A stretch of 64,000 bases of DNA from Bacteroidota bacterium (GCA_009773455.1 WSXU01000028.1:62001-126000); one strand, 5' to 3'; positions 35,141-45,133 are shown, counted from the stretch's first letter. Notes: a model not told the origin generated them from the letters alone. Numbers and translations: made by a program.

Positions 35141-36523
35141 ATGAAATCAAGCCTTCTGGTTTTTCTGATACTTATTACATCCGGCCTTTACGCCCAGGTA
35201 GCCATCAACACCGATGGTTCCAACCCCGACAATTCAGCCATGCTGGATGTTAAATCCATCGACAAAGGTTTACTGATCCCGCGGGTGGCCCTTACCGGGA
35301 CCCTGGATGTTGCAACCATCGCATCGCCGGCCATAAGCCTGCTGATCTACAATACGGCAACGGCAGGTACCTCGCCCGACAATGTAACCCCCGGATATTA
35401 TTACTGGAACGGCACTTCCTGGGCAACCTTAGCCAACGGCCCCTGGACGGTGAATGGGAATGATATCTATGCCAATATCACCGGAAATGCGGGTATCGGA
35501 ACCACCCTCCCGGATGATAAACTGCATCTGTTTGATTCAACCAATCTGAGGATATTGATAGAAACCCCTGATAATTTTTATGCCGGTGTCCGCACCAGGA
35601 ATTCCCAGCGTGAATATTTTATGGGTACCATCGGCGATCGTTGGTCAGTTTTTGATAACAATGTGGGTGGCGAAAGAATCAGTGTGCTTCCGGATGGAAA
35701 TGTTGGGATCTCTACCACTACTCCGGCTTCATCGGCAGCGCTGGATGTCAACTCTACAACCAAAGGATTCCTGCCGCCACGTATGAACACCACCCAGCGA
35801 AATGACATTTCCTCGCCTGTAGAAGGACTGGTTGTTTATAATACAGATGAAAAAGCATTGAATGTATTTAATGGAACAGAATGGTCTTCCATGAAACCTT
35901 TTCCGCCCTGCGGTTTTCCGGTCAGGGTCAACCACCTGGCTTCAAGGGGTGTTGCCCCGGTTGATAAATCGGTTACATATGGCACCGTAAACGGTATCCC
36001 CGGCGAACCCGAAAAATGCTGGATTACAAGTAATCTCGGCGCAGACCAACAGGCTACGGCAGTTGACGATGCCTCCGAGACTTCTGCCGGCTGGTACTGG
36101 CAGTTTAATCGAAAACAGGGGTACAAACACGATGGTGTTAACAGGATACCCAACACTCCCTTGATTAATCCAATCTATGAAAACGCTGACTGGCAGTCTT
36201 CTAATGATCCTTGTGCCCTTGAACTAGGTACCGGCTGGAGAATCCCCACTTATTCAGAATGGTTAAATGTGACTTCATTCGGGGCCTGGACAACATTCGA
36301 CGGGCCCTGGAACTCAAATCTGAAGATCCATCTTGCCGGAGCTTTGGGTGGTTATGGTGGCGGATTAGACTCAAGGGGTGGAGTCGGAGTATACTGGAGC
36401 AATACACAAGGTGGCACTGACTCAGGCTGGGCGCTATATATCAATGGTATATATAATTACCTTTTAAATTTTAATATCGGCAAAGGTGATGTCTATACAC
36501 TTCGTTGCCTCAGGGATTATTGA
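35141..36523 (+). CDS. Header protein with FISUMP/lectin-like C-terminal domain
   Basis: 460 residues from the ATG at 35141. Signal peptide (LLVFLILITSGLYAQ) and header [21 protein letters not shown] second, partial header-like block follows near residue 200 (SSAALDVNSTTKGFLPPRMN), so the header is present twice. The last 200 residues match the Fibrobacter succinogenes major paralogous (FISUMP) type: WITSNLGADQQA, WYWQFNRKQGYKHDG, LGTGWRIPTYSEWLNV, VYWSNTQGGTDSGWALYING and an RCLRDY end. This C-type-lectin/FGE-like fold often binds surface ligands. Exported, function unknown. Confidence 0.8.
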   Translation: MKSSLLVFLILITSGLYAQVAINTDGSNPDNSAMLDVKSIDKGLLIPRVALTGTLDVATIASPAISLLIYNTATAGTSPDNVTPGYYYWNGTSWATLANGPWTVNGNDIYANITGNAGIGTTLPDDKLHLFDSTNLRILIETPDNFYAGVRTRNSQREYFMGTIGDRWSVFDNNVGGERISVLPDGNVGISTTTPASSAALDVNSTTKGFLPPRMNTTQRNDISSPVEGLVVYNTDEKALNVFNGTEWSSMKPFPPCGFPVRVNHLASRGVAPVDKSVTYGTVNGIPGEPEKCWITSNLGADQQATAVDDASETSAGWYWQFNRKQGYKHDGVNRIPNTPLINPIYENADWQSSNDPCALELGTGWRIPTYSEWLNVTSFGAWTTFDGPWNSNLKIHLAGALGGYGGGLDSRGGVGVYWSNTQGGTDSGWALYINGIYNYLLNFNIGKGDVYTLRCLRDY

Positions 36524-36655
36524 TCTGTTTTGGCTCATTTTTACCTTAACCTGTTTGCCAGCAAATATTCCGCATAGATACATATTTTCCACATTCAGTC
36601 AGGCTTATCAGGGGGTGAACATTTGAACTTTAAAAATCAATTTAAGCATTACTTT

Positions 36656-37411
36656 ATGAAACATCTGTTTATTTTTCTTTTCCTGGCCTTCGGCCTTAGC
36701 GCCTCATCACAGGTAGCCATCAACACCGATGGAACCGACCCCGATAATTCAGCCATGCTGGATGTGAGCTCCACATCCAGGGGATTTCTGCCCCCAAGAA
36801 TGACTCACCTGGAACGTGATGCCATCGCTGATCCGGCCCAGGGGCTTGTCATCTATTGCACCGACTGCGGTGAATTGCAGGTGTTTAGCGGAGTTGTCTG
36901 GACTAATCTGGCTGGCAGTATGGCCAATCCGGGACTGGCCATAGGTAATAACTACCAGGGGGGTATCATTGCTTATATTCTGCAACCCGGTGACCCGGGA
37001 TACATTGCCAGAGAGTTTCATGGACTCATTGCCACTCCAGGCAACCAAACTGCTGGCTCTCCATGGGGCTGTTACGGATCCTCAATTACCGGAGCTGATG
37101 GCACAGCATTTGGGACCGGCATTCAGAACACCATAGACATCATGGCTGGCTGTGCCGAAACGGGAATAGCTGCAAGAATATGCGGAGACCTTGTTTTGAA
37201 CGGTTTCAGCGACTGGTATCTGCCTTCAATCGATGAATTGAACAAGCTTTACCTGAACAGGGCTGTGATTGGTGGTTTCGTTAATACCGCCTATTGGAGT
37301 TCTTCCGAGACGGATCCAAACAACGCTTGGCTGCTGAACTTCGTTACCAGTGCACAGCTCTCAATCGGGAAGTTCAACAATAACTATGTCCGTGCTGTAA
37401 GGGCTTTTTAA
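36656..37411 (+). CDS. Header protein with DUF1566 (Lcl-type) domain
   Basis: 251 residues from the ATG at 36656, which begins a normal signal peptide (HLFIFLFLAFGLSASSQ). Header [20 protein letters not shown]. The C-terminal 140 residues follow the DUF1566/Lcl pattern: GGIIAYILQPGDPGY, DLVLNGFSDWYLPSIDELNK, LYLNRAVIGGF, YWSSSETDPNNAWLLNF, VRAVRAF. This is again a lectin/FGE-like fold, related to but distinct from the FISUMP domain of the preceding gene. An exported surface or matrix protein is likely; its ligand is unknown. Confidence 0.82.
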   Translation: MKHLFIFLFLAFGLSASSQVAINTDGTDPDNSAMLDVSSTSRGFLPPRMTHLERDAIADPAQGLVIYCTDCGELQVFSGVVWTNLAGSMANPGLAIGNNYQGGIIAYILQPGDPGYIAREFHGLIATPGNQTAGSPWGCYGSSITGADGTAFGTGIQNTIDIMAGCAETGIAARICGDLVLNGFSDWYLPSIDELNKLYLNRAVIGGFVNTAYWSSSETDPNNAWLLNFVTSAQLSIGKFNNNYVRAVRAF

Positions 37412-37446
37412 CCATTTATCAATTTAACCATTTCATAATCACTGTT

Positions 37447-37618
37447 GTCCGGTAAAAAATATGAGATTCTTCGCTAACGCTCAGAATGACTTTGATTTAC
37501 ATGGTATTTTAGAAGAGGGGGGCTTGGTGGTGGCGTTGCCGCCACCAAGCCCCCCCTCCCGCATGTGCGGGAAAGTGAAGTGAAGAATCTCACGAATAAT
37601 TTTAAAAGTTTACCGGAC
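37447..37618. repeat. Nested inverted-repeat element (REP/MITE-like)
   Basis: Four nested inverted repeats: outer GTCCGGTAAA / TTTACCGGAC (37447-37456, 37609-37618); TGAGATTCTTC / GAAGAATCTCA (37462-37472, 37582-37592); an 18-bp hairpin with one mismatch, GGGGGGCTTGG... / ...CCAAGCCCCCC (37517-37534, 37538-37555); and TCCCGCATGTGCGGGA (37557-37572). The left part reads GTCATTCTGAGCG-type on the minus strand, as in dispersed Bacteroidota repeats. No ORF. Confidence 0.8.
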
Positions 37619-37731
37619 GATACTGATTTTATAATTACCGCAAAGCGGACGGAGTTTTGAAAACAGCATTGTATTGCGACTTAGCGGTTTTCTCTGATAC
37701 GCTGTGGAAAAACAAACTAAAAAGTAACCGT

Positions 37732-38889
37732 ATGAAAAACCTGTTCATTCTATTGTTTCTCACGGCCGGGCTGGGCGCCTGGTCACAGGTAGCCATCAAT
37801 GCCGATGGATCTTTACCGAATAGTTCAGCCATGCTGGATGTTAAATCCACAAGCAGGGGGCTGCTGCTTCCCCGTATGACGGCTGCACAGCGCGATGCCA
37901 TTGTATCACCGGCCACCGGATTGCTGATTTTCTGCACGGACAATGGCTTTTATTATTCCAACAACGGGACACCTGCAACCCCGGATTGGGTAATTGTAAA
38001 CAGCCAATGGCAGTCCGATGCGAATGGGATTTATTATAGTGGAGGAAGAGTCGGGATAGGCACGGCACCTACCATCTATAATCTGGAGGTGCAGGGATCA
38101 TACCCGTTTCAGCGGATTAAAGCAACTTATGGCTGGGCCGGTATTGCCATAGATAAAGCGGCAGCCACCGATAACGGATATCTTGTGCATCAGCAGGGGG
38201 GGATTGATTTATGGGCTGAAGGAACTGTTGGTGATAATAATTTCTGTATTCGCAACTGGGGTTTAGCAAGTGATGCCATGAATGTGAACTGGGCCAATAA
38301 TAAAGTAATATTTTCAGGCAAAGTCGGAGTTAAAACCGATCCCGCTTATGATCTGCACATCAACTCGTCTGATTACACTGCAGGACATATTACCACTCCA
38401 TACAACGGATGCACTGCCTTTGAAGTGATCGCAACAAGTACTTCAGCAGGAACATGGGCGCTCTATTCCTATGCTTCTGCTGCCGGCTATGCCGCATATT
38501 TTTCGGGTAATGTTTATTGTTCGGGAACCTACCTGCCTTCGGATGAAAAACTGAAAGACAATATTCAACCGATGAAAAACAGCTTGGATAAAATCATGCA
38601 ACTTGATGTTATGACCTACAATTATAAAACTTCCGGATTTCCGGAGCTTAACCTGCCGTCCGACCGGCAGAATGGTTTCACAGCTCAGAACCTCGAAAGT
38701 GTTTTCCCGGAACTGGTGAAGCTGAATCCGGCTAAAAAGGAACAACCGGTTGATTTCAAGGCGGTGAATTATACAGGCCTGATCCCGGTGTTGACAAAGG
38801 CCGTTCAGGAGCAGCAGGCTATGATCGAAAACCTGGAAAATCTCAATGCAGAGTTGGTCAAACGCATCGAAAAACTTGAATCCAGATAA
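37732..38889 (+). CDS. Header protein with S74 chaperone tail
   Basis: 385 residues from the ATG at 37732. Signal peptide (LFILLFLTAGLGAWSQ) and header [20 protein letters not shown]. The middle region (about residues 110-285) resembles phage tail-fibre shafts (VGIGTAPTIYNLEV, VGVKTDPAYDLHI). The S74 domain starts at residue 277 or so with PSDEKLKDNIQPMKNSLDKI, NGFTAQNLESVFPELV, and the C-terminal coiled coil is EQQAMIENLENLNAELVKRI. No head repeats are present. It is probably a trimeric secreted fibre. A repeat element fills the gap upstream, and a decayed paralogue follows 16 bases later. Confidence 0.82.
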   Translation: MKNLFILLFLTAGLGAWSQVAINADGSLPNSSAMLDVKSTSRGLLLPRMTAAQRDAIVSPATGLLIFCTDNGFYYSNNGTPATPDWVIVNSQWQSDANGIYYSGGRVGIGTAPTIYNLEVQGSYPFQRIKATYGWAGIAIDKAAATDNGYLVHQQGGIDLWAEGTVGDNNFCIRNWGLASDAMNVNWANNKVIFSGKVGVKTDPAYDLHINSSDYTAGHITTPYNGCTAFEVIATSTSAGTWALYSYASAAGYAAYFSGNVYCSGTYLPSDEKLKDNIQPMKNSLDKIMQLDVMTYNYKTSGFPELNLPSDRQNGFTAQNLESVFPELVKLNPAKKEQPVDFKAVNYTGLIPVLTKAVQEQQAMIENLENLNAELVKRIEKLESR

Positions 38890-38905
38890 TCCTGAAGATA
38901 TTGAT

Positions 38906-39262
38906 ATGAAAAAGATTTTGTGTCTTCAGCCTATGATCTTCACAATGTCAGTCAATGTCCGGTTTGCCATCAACACTGATGCCTTAACCCCCGACATTTC
39001 AGCCATGCCGGATGTGATGTTTGCCAGCCGGAGTAAGTTATTGCCCGGGTCGACTTCAGCTATGCCTGCAGCCATAGCGACGCAGTCCACCAGGTCGGGT
39101 TTCGGGCTCTTAATGAACTTTAAATCCGGCAAAATAAATCAAATGTTCATGCCAGAGCCGATAAGTGCATTCGGCATTATTTCCGTATTAATGCTCCTTC
39201 AGACTTTTGTGGCTAAACATTCTTTATCCCGTTTTGTTGTATTCAAATATGTATATAAATGA
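38906..39262 (+). pseudogene. Decayed header-protein paralogue
   Basis: The 118-codon ORF opens with MKKILCLQPMIFTMSVNVRF and then FAINTDALTPDISAMPDVMF, plainly the family header ([18 protein letters not shown]) with many substitutions. The conserved LLPRMT..QR block has become LLPGSTSAMP, and the signal peptide has lost its hydrophobic core. After about 70 codons similarity ends and no domain follows. The frame is open by chance or by recent decay. It is best read as the 5' remnant of an eleventh array member. Confidence 0.75.
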
Positions 39263-39266
39263 ATAT
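39236..39266 (+). promoter_or_regulatory. Conserved upstream element, copy 2 (core TATATAAATG)
   Basis: 27 of 31 bases match 30376-30406. It lies 120 bases before the ATG at 39386 and overlaps the last bases of the decayed paralogue's ORF. The rest of the gap (39267-39385) is AT-rich and holds a one-mismatch -7 box, TCAATTTG, at 39371-39378. Confidence 0.5.
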
Positions 39267-39385
39267 GTAGTTTACTGATTGAATCTCGGCTTTCTCCTTT
39301 CTGCTCTTTTATACCCATTCCACTACATTTAAAAATCTCGTTAATAACCTGATTTACAAATAAATAATAATCAATTTGTGCTTGT

Positions 39386-40801
39386 ATGAAAGTCTTGTTT
39401 TTGCAAATACTTTTGCTGTTTGCTGTGTGTATTCAGGCCCAGGTAGCAGTGAATACCGATGGTACCTCTCCTGATCCGAGCGCCATGCTCGATGTAAAAA
39501 GTACAAACCGTGGTATGCTGGTGCCCAGGATGACCACGGCTCAACGCAACACTATAGCCTCTCCGGCTTCAGGTTTGCTGGTTTTTGACAACGATACCCA
39601 GAGTTTCTGGTTTTACAGTGCGGGTTCCTGGCTTGAACTCACCGATCAAAGCTCACAGCAATGGACTGCCAGCGGAAGCAGTATTTACTATAATTCGGGA
39701 CAAGTTGGTATCGGTGATGCTTCACCCGTATCCACACTGACCGTTGGCGATGGTGATAAGTTTCAGGTTAGCGGAATTGAAGGGGATGTTGTTTTTTCTG
39801 ATGATAATGCCAACATCCGTTTCCCTGCTACTGCCATTCCAAATAGTCCGATGATCTATATGTTCACAAGCGGAACCCAGAATGCAGACCGTATGGTAAT
39901 CGGACACTCACCATCATTCCCCACCTGGGGATTGCAATATCACGATACGACCGATATACTCTATATGAGATCATCTGTGGGCCGAAACTTAGCATTCAGG
40001 TTAAATCCCGGTTATATCGGTATAGGTACTGAATCTCCGGAATTTCCTCTTGATGCTGTAGGCAGACTGCGTTTGCGCTCCGATGGAAACATGTCTAACT
40101 CCCCCGGTATCTGGTTCAACAACCAGACAAATACCTTTAGCAGGGCCTTTCTGGGAATGTCGAGACCCGATTCAACATTGGGAATTTACAGTCAGCATCT
40201 CGGAAGATATGCCATTGAATTTGATGTGATGAGGGAGCCAAGAATCGGTATCAATTGTTCCCCGGAAGGTCCTGTCCGTTCAGAACTACATGTTGTACAT
40301 ACCAATCTGGGTGGTCTGAATGATGGTATCAGAATTGAAAACGAGGGGGCCAACCGGTACAATTGGAACCTCTATACCTCTAATAATACCGGGGATTTTG
40401 AGTTTTTCTGGGAAGGCTTGGTCAGGGCCAGAATCAACAGCGCCAGTGGAGCCTATACCGCTGTTTCGGATGAAAAACTGAAAACGGATGTAAGCCCGAT
40501 GAGTGACATCATGGAAAAGCTGATGCTGCTTAATCCCAAAAGGTACCGCTTTGCTGCAGATACCATCCATAAAAGCCATTACAACGGATTTCTTGCCCAG
40601 GAAGTGGAAAAAATCTTTCCTGAACTCGTAACCAGCCTTGGCGATGGGGGCAGTAATGGAATTTACACCATGGATTACAGTGGTTTCGGGGTTATTGCCA
40701 TCAAAGCCATCCAGGAGCAACAGGCAGTCATCGAAAACCAACAACAACAAATTGATGAGCTGAGGTCTTTGATTAATGCAATGCAAAAGAAAATTGAATA
40801 A
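39386..40801 (+). CDS. Header protein with S74 chaperone tail
   Basis: 471 residues. Signal peptide ([14 protein letters not shown]), header [20 protein letters not shown] and [13 protein letters not shown]. The central shaft has [20 protein letters not shown] and [17 protein letters not shown] segments. The S74 domain begins at [20 protein letters not shown] and runs through [16 protein letters not shown]; the C-terminal end is a Gln-rich coiled coil ([19 protein letters not shown]). Its first 190 residues are very close to those of the next gene at 40812, although the two C-terminal domains are different, so this pair documents tail exchange. Confidence 0.84.
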   Translation: MKVLFLQILLLFAVCIQAQVAVNTDGTSPDPSAMLDVKSTNRGMLVPRMTTAQRNTIASPASGLLVFDNDTQSFWFYSAGSWLELTDQSSQQWTASGSSIYYNSGQVGIGDASPVSTLTVGDGDKFQVSGIEGDVVFSDDNANIRFPATAIPNSPMIYMFTSGTQNADRMVIGHSPSFPTWGLQYHDTTDILYMRSSVGRNLAFRLNPGYIGIGTESPEFPLDAVGRLRLRSDGNMSNSPGIWFNNQTNTFSRAFLGMSRPDSTLGIYSQHLGRYAIEFDVMREPRIGINCSPEGPVRSELHVVHTNLGGLNDGIRIENEGANRYNWNLYTSNNTGDFEFFWEGLVRARINSASGAYTAVSDEKLKTDVSPMSDIMEKLMLLNPKRYRFAADTIHKSHYNGFLAQEVEKIFPELVTSLGDGGSNGIYTMDYSGFGVIAIKAIQEQQAVIENQQQQIDELRSLINAMQKKIE

Positions 40802-40811
40802 AACTCTGATT

Positions 40812-42794
40812 ATGAAAGGAATATACCTCTTTATAGTTGTCCTGATTCTGTTGGCTGTTCAATCGAAGGCCCAGGTTGCTGTAAATACCGATGGAACAAA
40901 CCCCGATCCGAGCGCTATGCTCGATGTGAAAAGCACCAGCCGCGGAATGCTGGTACCAAGAATGACCACTGCACAGCGTACCGCTATTGCTGCCCCGGCT
41001 TTCGGGTTGCTGGTATTTGACAATACCACCCAGAGTTTCTGGTTTTACAGTGCCGGTTCCTGGGTAGAACTCACCGATCAGGGATCCCTGCAATGGACTC
41101 CCAACGGTAGTAATATTTCCTACTCAGCCGGCAATGTTGGTATTGGGGATGCTACCCCGGCCTCAACATTAACCGTAGGAAACGGCGACAAGTTTCAGGT
41201 GAGCGGCACCCAGGGTGACGTTACTTTTACCGATGATGAGGCCACCATTCAGTTCCCGGCCACCACCAACCCCAACAGCCCGATGATGTACATGTTTAGT
41301 GCAGGTACACAGAATGCTGACCGTATGGTGATTGGCCATTCTCCTTCTTTCCCGAAATGGGGGATTGAATACCATGATAGTTTGGATTTTGTTTATTTCA
41401 GGAATTCAGCATCCCGGATAGCGGGCTTCAATCTGAATGGTTCGGTGGGATTCGGAGAGGCTGCTGAGAGTCATGAGGCTACTTTCCATGTTAAAGGGCA
41501 GTCTTATGGCAGAACCGCCGTTTTCGGCACTCCGGTCGGATTGGATTTTACCAGCAACAACGTCTCATTTGGTAACGATGCAGGATCTGTGAGGCTTTTT
41601 ATAGGGAAAAACGAAACGGACAATGGCGAAATCCGATGGAATTACAGTCCGAACCCTTCAGAAGGCTATATGAGTATACTCACTCCGGGTGGTTCACAAA
41701 CCCTTTCATTGCAGGAGTCAGGCGGAAAGGTTGGCGTCGGCACCACTTTACCCCAGTCAAAATTTGAAGTGTTCTACAACAACAACAATTATGTTCAGCT
41801 TGGTATCACCGAAGTTACGGGGAACTACTTTTACCAAAATCAGACTCCGGCCCTTGGATATGGTCAGAGCGCCCTTTTAGCCGTTCGCTACAGGGTTTCA
41901 TCTACTCCCGGTGCCGGCTATGATTTTCTTTCTTCAGGTGCGGCTATGAAGGTCTATTCAGACTACGGGGATCCCTTTACTTTTGCCATGGCTGCCCATA
42001 ACTGGAATGACTTCGGAAGATCCGGTGCTGTTTTTGGTGCCGATAATGCTGGCTCATACTTCGGAGCTCTTGCTTACAAAAACAGTAGTAATAACAATTA
42101 TGGCGGATATTTTACCAGCTCAACCAATGGTGCCGGTAAAGGTACTCTTGCCAAAACCGGCATAGGCATCGGAGCCTGGGGCGAATTGTTTGGTGCCGAA
42201 ATTCATGGTGAAGTTTATGGTTTGTACGCAGAAGGCGGCGATTACGCGCTCTACGCCGACGGAACCTCCTTTCAGAACGGACCCCAGGTACACCTGCAGC
42301 CCAACGGAACCGATCAGCAGACCGTCCTCTATGCCAATGTTTCCACCGATATGACGGTGCAAACCAGTGGCTTTGCTGAGATGAATGCCGGTAAAGCCAC
42401 CATCACCTTTGATGAATCATTCCGGAATTCGGTTTCGGCTGATTTTCCGGTAGTGGTAACCGTCACACCTGTGGGAGTTTCTCAGGGGATTTACCTTACC
42501 GAAACCAATACAACCGGATTCAGCGTAGCTGAAGCCGGTGACGCAAAAAGCAATGTCCGGTTTGCCTTTATCGCCATTGGGAAACGCGCAGGATATGAAA
42601 ATCCTGTGATACCTTATGAGGTGACCCGAAAAGATTATTCGTCAAAAATCAGCAGGGGTCTGCACAACGATGCCGATATCAAATCGGAAGGTGAGGGACT
42701 TTATTACGAAAACGGCAAATTGTCGGTAGGAAAACACCCTTCAACCAATGTGGATCGCATTGAAGCTGCCAGGCAAACACAGCCGGTTAAATAA
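40812..42794 (+). CDS. Header protein with one 93-residue module and array-specific C-terminal domain
   Basis: 660 residues from the ATG at 40812, 10 bases after the previous stop. Signal peptide (YLFIVVLILLAVQSKAQ) and header [20 protein letters not shown]. One copy of a roughly 93-residue module (TAVFGTPVGLDF ... IRWNYSPNPSEGYMSIL ... VGVGTTLPQSKFEV) is followed by a region ending GIGIGAWGELFGAEIHGEVY. The last 200 residues (VTVQTSG-like, VTVTPVGVSQGIYL, AIGKRAGYENP, RGLHNDADI, GLYYENGKLSVGKHPST) form a C-terminal domain shared only with 42936 and 48614. I do not recognise this domain. It occupies the place of S74 in the neighbours, so a folding or anchoring role is possible. Confidence 0.75.
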   Translation: MKGIYLFIVVLILLAVQSKAQVAVNTDGTNPDPSAMLDVKSTSRGMLVPRMTTAQRTAIAAPAFGLLVFDNTTQSFWFYSAGSWVELTDQGSLQWTPNGSNISYSAGNVGIGDATPASTLTVGNGDKFQVSGTQGDVTFTDDEATIQFPATTNPNSPMMYMFSAGTQNADRMVIGHSPSFPKWGIEYHDSLDFVYFRNSASRIAGFNLNGSVGFGEAAESHEATFHVKGQSYGRTAVFGTPVGLDFTSNNVSFGNDAGSVRLFIGKNETDNGEIRWNYSPNPSEGYMSILTPGGSQTLSLQESGGKVGVGTTLPQSKFEVFYNNNNYVQLGITEVTGNYFYQNQTPALGYGQSALLAVRYRVSSTPGAGYDFLSSGAAMKVYSDYGDPFTFAMAAHNWNDFGRSGAVFGADNAGSYFGALAYKNSSNNNYGGYFTSSTNGAGKGTLAKTGIGIGAWGELFGAEIHGEVYGLYAEGGDYALYADGTSFQNGPQVHLQPNGTDQQTVLYANVSTDMTVQTSGFAEMNAGKATITFDESFRNSVSADFPVVVTVTPVGVSQGIYLTETNTTGFSVAEAGDAKSNVRFAFIAIGKRAGYENPVIPYEVTRKDYSSKISRGLHNDADIKSEGEGLYYENGKLSVGKHPSTNVDRIEAARQTQPVK

Positions 42795-42935
42795 TACGGG
42801 CGATAGCCAGGCGTTGTCAAAGCCACACAATCTGAATTAAATAGTAAACCAAACAAAAGAAGAATTTCGGATTAAAGATTTAGTTTCAATAAATTCAATC
42901 AATAAGCAGTAAACAAACCGATAATATAGCAAACT

Positions 42936-45089
42936 ATGAGAAACCTGTACCTGTTTATAATCCTGTTCATCGCGCTGAACGCCCATGCCCAGGTCGCTGT
43001 CAATACCGATGGCACAGCACCCGACAATTCGGCCATGCTGGATGTAAAAAGCACCACCAGGGGCTTCCTGGCCCCCAGAATGACCCTGGCCCAGCGGAAT
43101 GCCATTCTCAATCCGGCCTCCGGGCTGGTAGTATTCCAGACAAACAGTTCGCCAGGCCTTTATATTAACTCAGGTACACCAGCCGCTCCGTCGTGGAACC
43201 TGGTTGGAACCAACTCAGGACAATGGCTGAACAATGGTACCAGTATTTATTATAATTCCGGTAATGTAGGCATCGGAACCAATGCACCTGCTGCACCATT
43301 TCATGTAGCAAACAGCAGCTCAGGGAATGCGGCTTTATTCGGATCAAATATTTTCGGATTTCCCGGTACCACGAGTGTTTCCATTGGCTACGACACCGGT
43401 GAATCCCTTTTATATGTCGGGCAGTCTGATAATAATAAAGGCTATCTGATTTGGAATTATAACCCGGATCCGGCCTTAGCCAATTTTTATATAGGCACCT
43501 ACAGTGGTTCAAACCCTCTGATATTACAGCCATATAATGGTAAAGTAGGAATAGGCAATGGCATTCCATCCGGTATGCTTCATGTGGCAAAAGTCAGTGG
43601 TACACCAACAGGAATATTCGGAACGCCTCTAAGTAATTTTAATTCAGTTACCAATTTATCTGTTGGGGATGATGCCGGCACTGCACTTTTATATGTGGGT
43701 CAGTCGGAATTCTACAAAGGCTTCCTGAAGTGGAATTATGATCCGACGCCTGCAAATGCCCAATTCTGGATTGGATCCTACAATGGTTCGAATCCACTCA
43801 TAATTCAGCCGGAGGGTGGTAATGTCGGAATCGGTACCATTACACCTGTTTCCAGGTTGCATGTGGAGTTAGATGACAATGGTCTGACTTTTTCGGGGTA
43901 TAGTAATATTTATACCAATTATTTTTACCATGCGGAAGTTCCTGTGAATGGTTACGGACAGACTAACTTATATTCTTTCAGAACCCGTACTTCTCAAAAC
44001 GATGGAGCCGGCTATGCCTATAATTTAAGTAACAGTGCAACGAAGGGCTTTTCCTTTTGGGGTGATCTTTATTCCTTTGGCTTATCAGGATTCAATTACA
44101 ACGATTATACCCGTTGCGGTGGGATTTTAGGGGCTGAGCAGGGTGGTTTTTACTGGGGATCGCTGGGCTATAGGAATAGCGGATCAACCAGTTATGGTGG
44201 ATATTTCACCAGTTACACGATCGGAGGCGGCAAAAGCAGCCAGGCAGACATAGGAATTGGCATTGGAGCCTGGGGCGACCTGATGGGTGCCGATATCCAT
44301 GGAAAGGTTTATGGCATATATGCAGAAGGAGGGAACTACGCGATGTATTCCAACGGTGTAGTCTTTAAAAACAACCTCGATGTACATCTGCAGGAAAATG
44401 GAACCGAGACCAATACTGTTCTTTATACCAATGTATCCACCGATGTTACGGTACAGACCAGCGGCTATGCCACCCTGTCGGATGGAAAAGTCAGTATCGA
44501 TTTTGATCCGGCCTTTGCTGCTGCAGTTTCCACTGAAACACCTGTGGTAGTTACCGTTACCCCAACCGGAAGCTCCAATGGGGTCTATCTGGCTGAAGTT
44601 TCGGGCAAAGGATTTAAGGTGGCCGAAAACAACGATGGTAAAAGCTCCGTAACCATTTCATACATTGCCATCGGTAAACGGGCCGGCTATGAAAATCCAA
44701 GCCTTCCCCGTGAAGTAATCAGTGCCGGTTACAATCAGAATCTTGCCCGTGGTTTGCACAACGATGCTGATACCCATACCAATGGCGAAGGCCTTTATTA
44801 TGAGAACGGAAACCTGGTAGTTGGAAAACACGCATCAACTTTACCTGATCCGAACAAGCCTTCTGAAGAATCCGTAAGGCCGAAACCCGGAGTTGCGGCT
44901 GTAAACACGCAGAATTCCGGCAGTGTGGATACACCATCCGGTTCACGCGGACAAAAAGGTTCCACGCAAAATGTGCCTCAGGTTAAGAAAGCGATTGAAG
45001 ATCTTTCAAAGCCTTCAGCAGCAGGTAACCCCTTGCCGGTGAAGGCTTCCGGAGCCGTTAACAGTTCATCAGCCGGTCAATCCAATTGA
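42936..45089 (+). CDS. Header protein with two 93-residue modules and array-specific C-terminal domain
   Basis: 717 residues. Signal peptide (NLYLFIILFIALNAHAQ), header [20 protein letters not shown]. Two copies of the module FG....G.T..S(I/V)G.D.G..LLYVGQ...KG(Y/F)L.WNY.P.PA.A.F.IG.Y.GSNPL lie between about residues 110 and 310. Then come FSFWGDLYSFGLSGFNYNDY, GIGIGAWGDLMGADIHGKVY and the same C-terminal domain as 40812 (AIGKRAGYENPSLPREVI, RGLHNDADTHTNGEGLYYEN). A Ser/Pro/Gly-rich tail of about 70 residues ends the protein. It is followed directly by a dockerin-like gene, an arrangement repeated at 48614/51476. Confidence 0.75.
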   Translation: MRNLYLFIILFIALNAHAQVAVNTDGTAPDNSAMLDVKSTTRGFLAPRMTLAQRNAILNPASGLVVFQTNSSPGLYINSGTPAAPSWNLVGTNSGQWLNNGTSIYYNSGNVGIGTNAPAAPFHVANSSSGNAALFGSNIFGFPGTTSVSIGYDTGESLLYVGQSDNNKGYLIWNYNPDPALANFYIGTYSGSNPLILQPYNGKVGIGNGIPSGMLHVAKVSGTPTGIFGTPLSNFNSVTNLSVGDDAGTALLYVGQSEFYKGFLKWNYDPTPANAQFWIGSYNGSNPLIIQPEGGNVGIGTITPVSRLHVELDDNGLTFSGYSNIYTNYFYHAEVPVNGYGQTNLYSFRTRTSQNDGAGYAYNLSNSATKGFSFWGDLYSFGLSGFNYNDYTRCGGILGAEQGGFYWGSLGYRNSGSTSYGGYFTSYTIGGGKSSQADIGIGIGAWGDLMGADIHGKVYGIYAEGGNYAMYSNGVVFKNNLDVHLQENGTETNTVLYTNVSTDVTVQTSGYATLSDGKVSIDFDPAFAAAVSTETPVVVTVTPTGSSNGVYLAEVSGKGFKVAENNDGKSSVTISYIAIGKRAGYENPSLPREVISAGYNQNLARGLHNDADTHTNGEGLYYENGNLVVGKHASTLPDPNKPSEESVRPKPGVAAVNTQNSGSVDTPSGSRGQKGSTQNVPQVKKAIEDLSKPSAAGNPLPVKASGAVNSSSAGQSN

Positions 45090-45115
45090 TTGTAAACTAA
45101 TTTTACTTATATTTG
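45085..45115 (+). promoter_or_regulatory. Sigma-70 promoter of the first dockerin-like gene
   Basis: ATTG (45085-45088), 19 bases, then TATATTTG (45108-45115), a perfect TAnnTTTG. Transcription would begin about 45122, a few bases before the ATG at 45134. It starts within the stop codon region of the upstream adhesin gene. Confidence 0.5.
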
Positions 45116-45133
45116 TTTTTTAATAAAGTCAAC

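Noticed and set aside
35141-37411. Diversity-generating retroelement targets (FISUMP and DUF1566 lectin-like C-termini)
   Set aside because: The folds occur in such targets, but no reverse transcriptase, template repeat or adenine-biased variable copy is present in the window.
30537-40801. Prophage origin of the S74 tail-fibre-like genes
   Set aside because: No capsid, portal, terminase or lysis gene is present, and each protein has a bacterial signal peptide.
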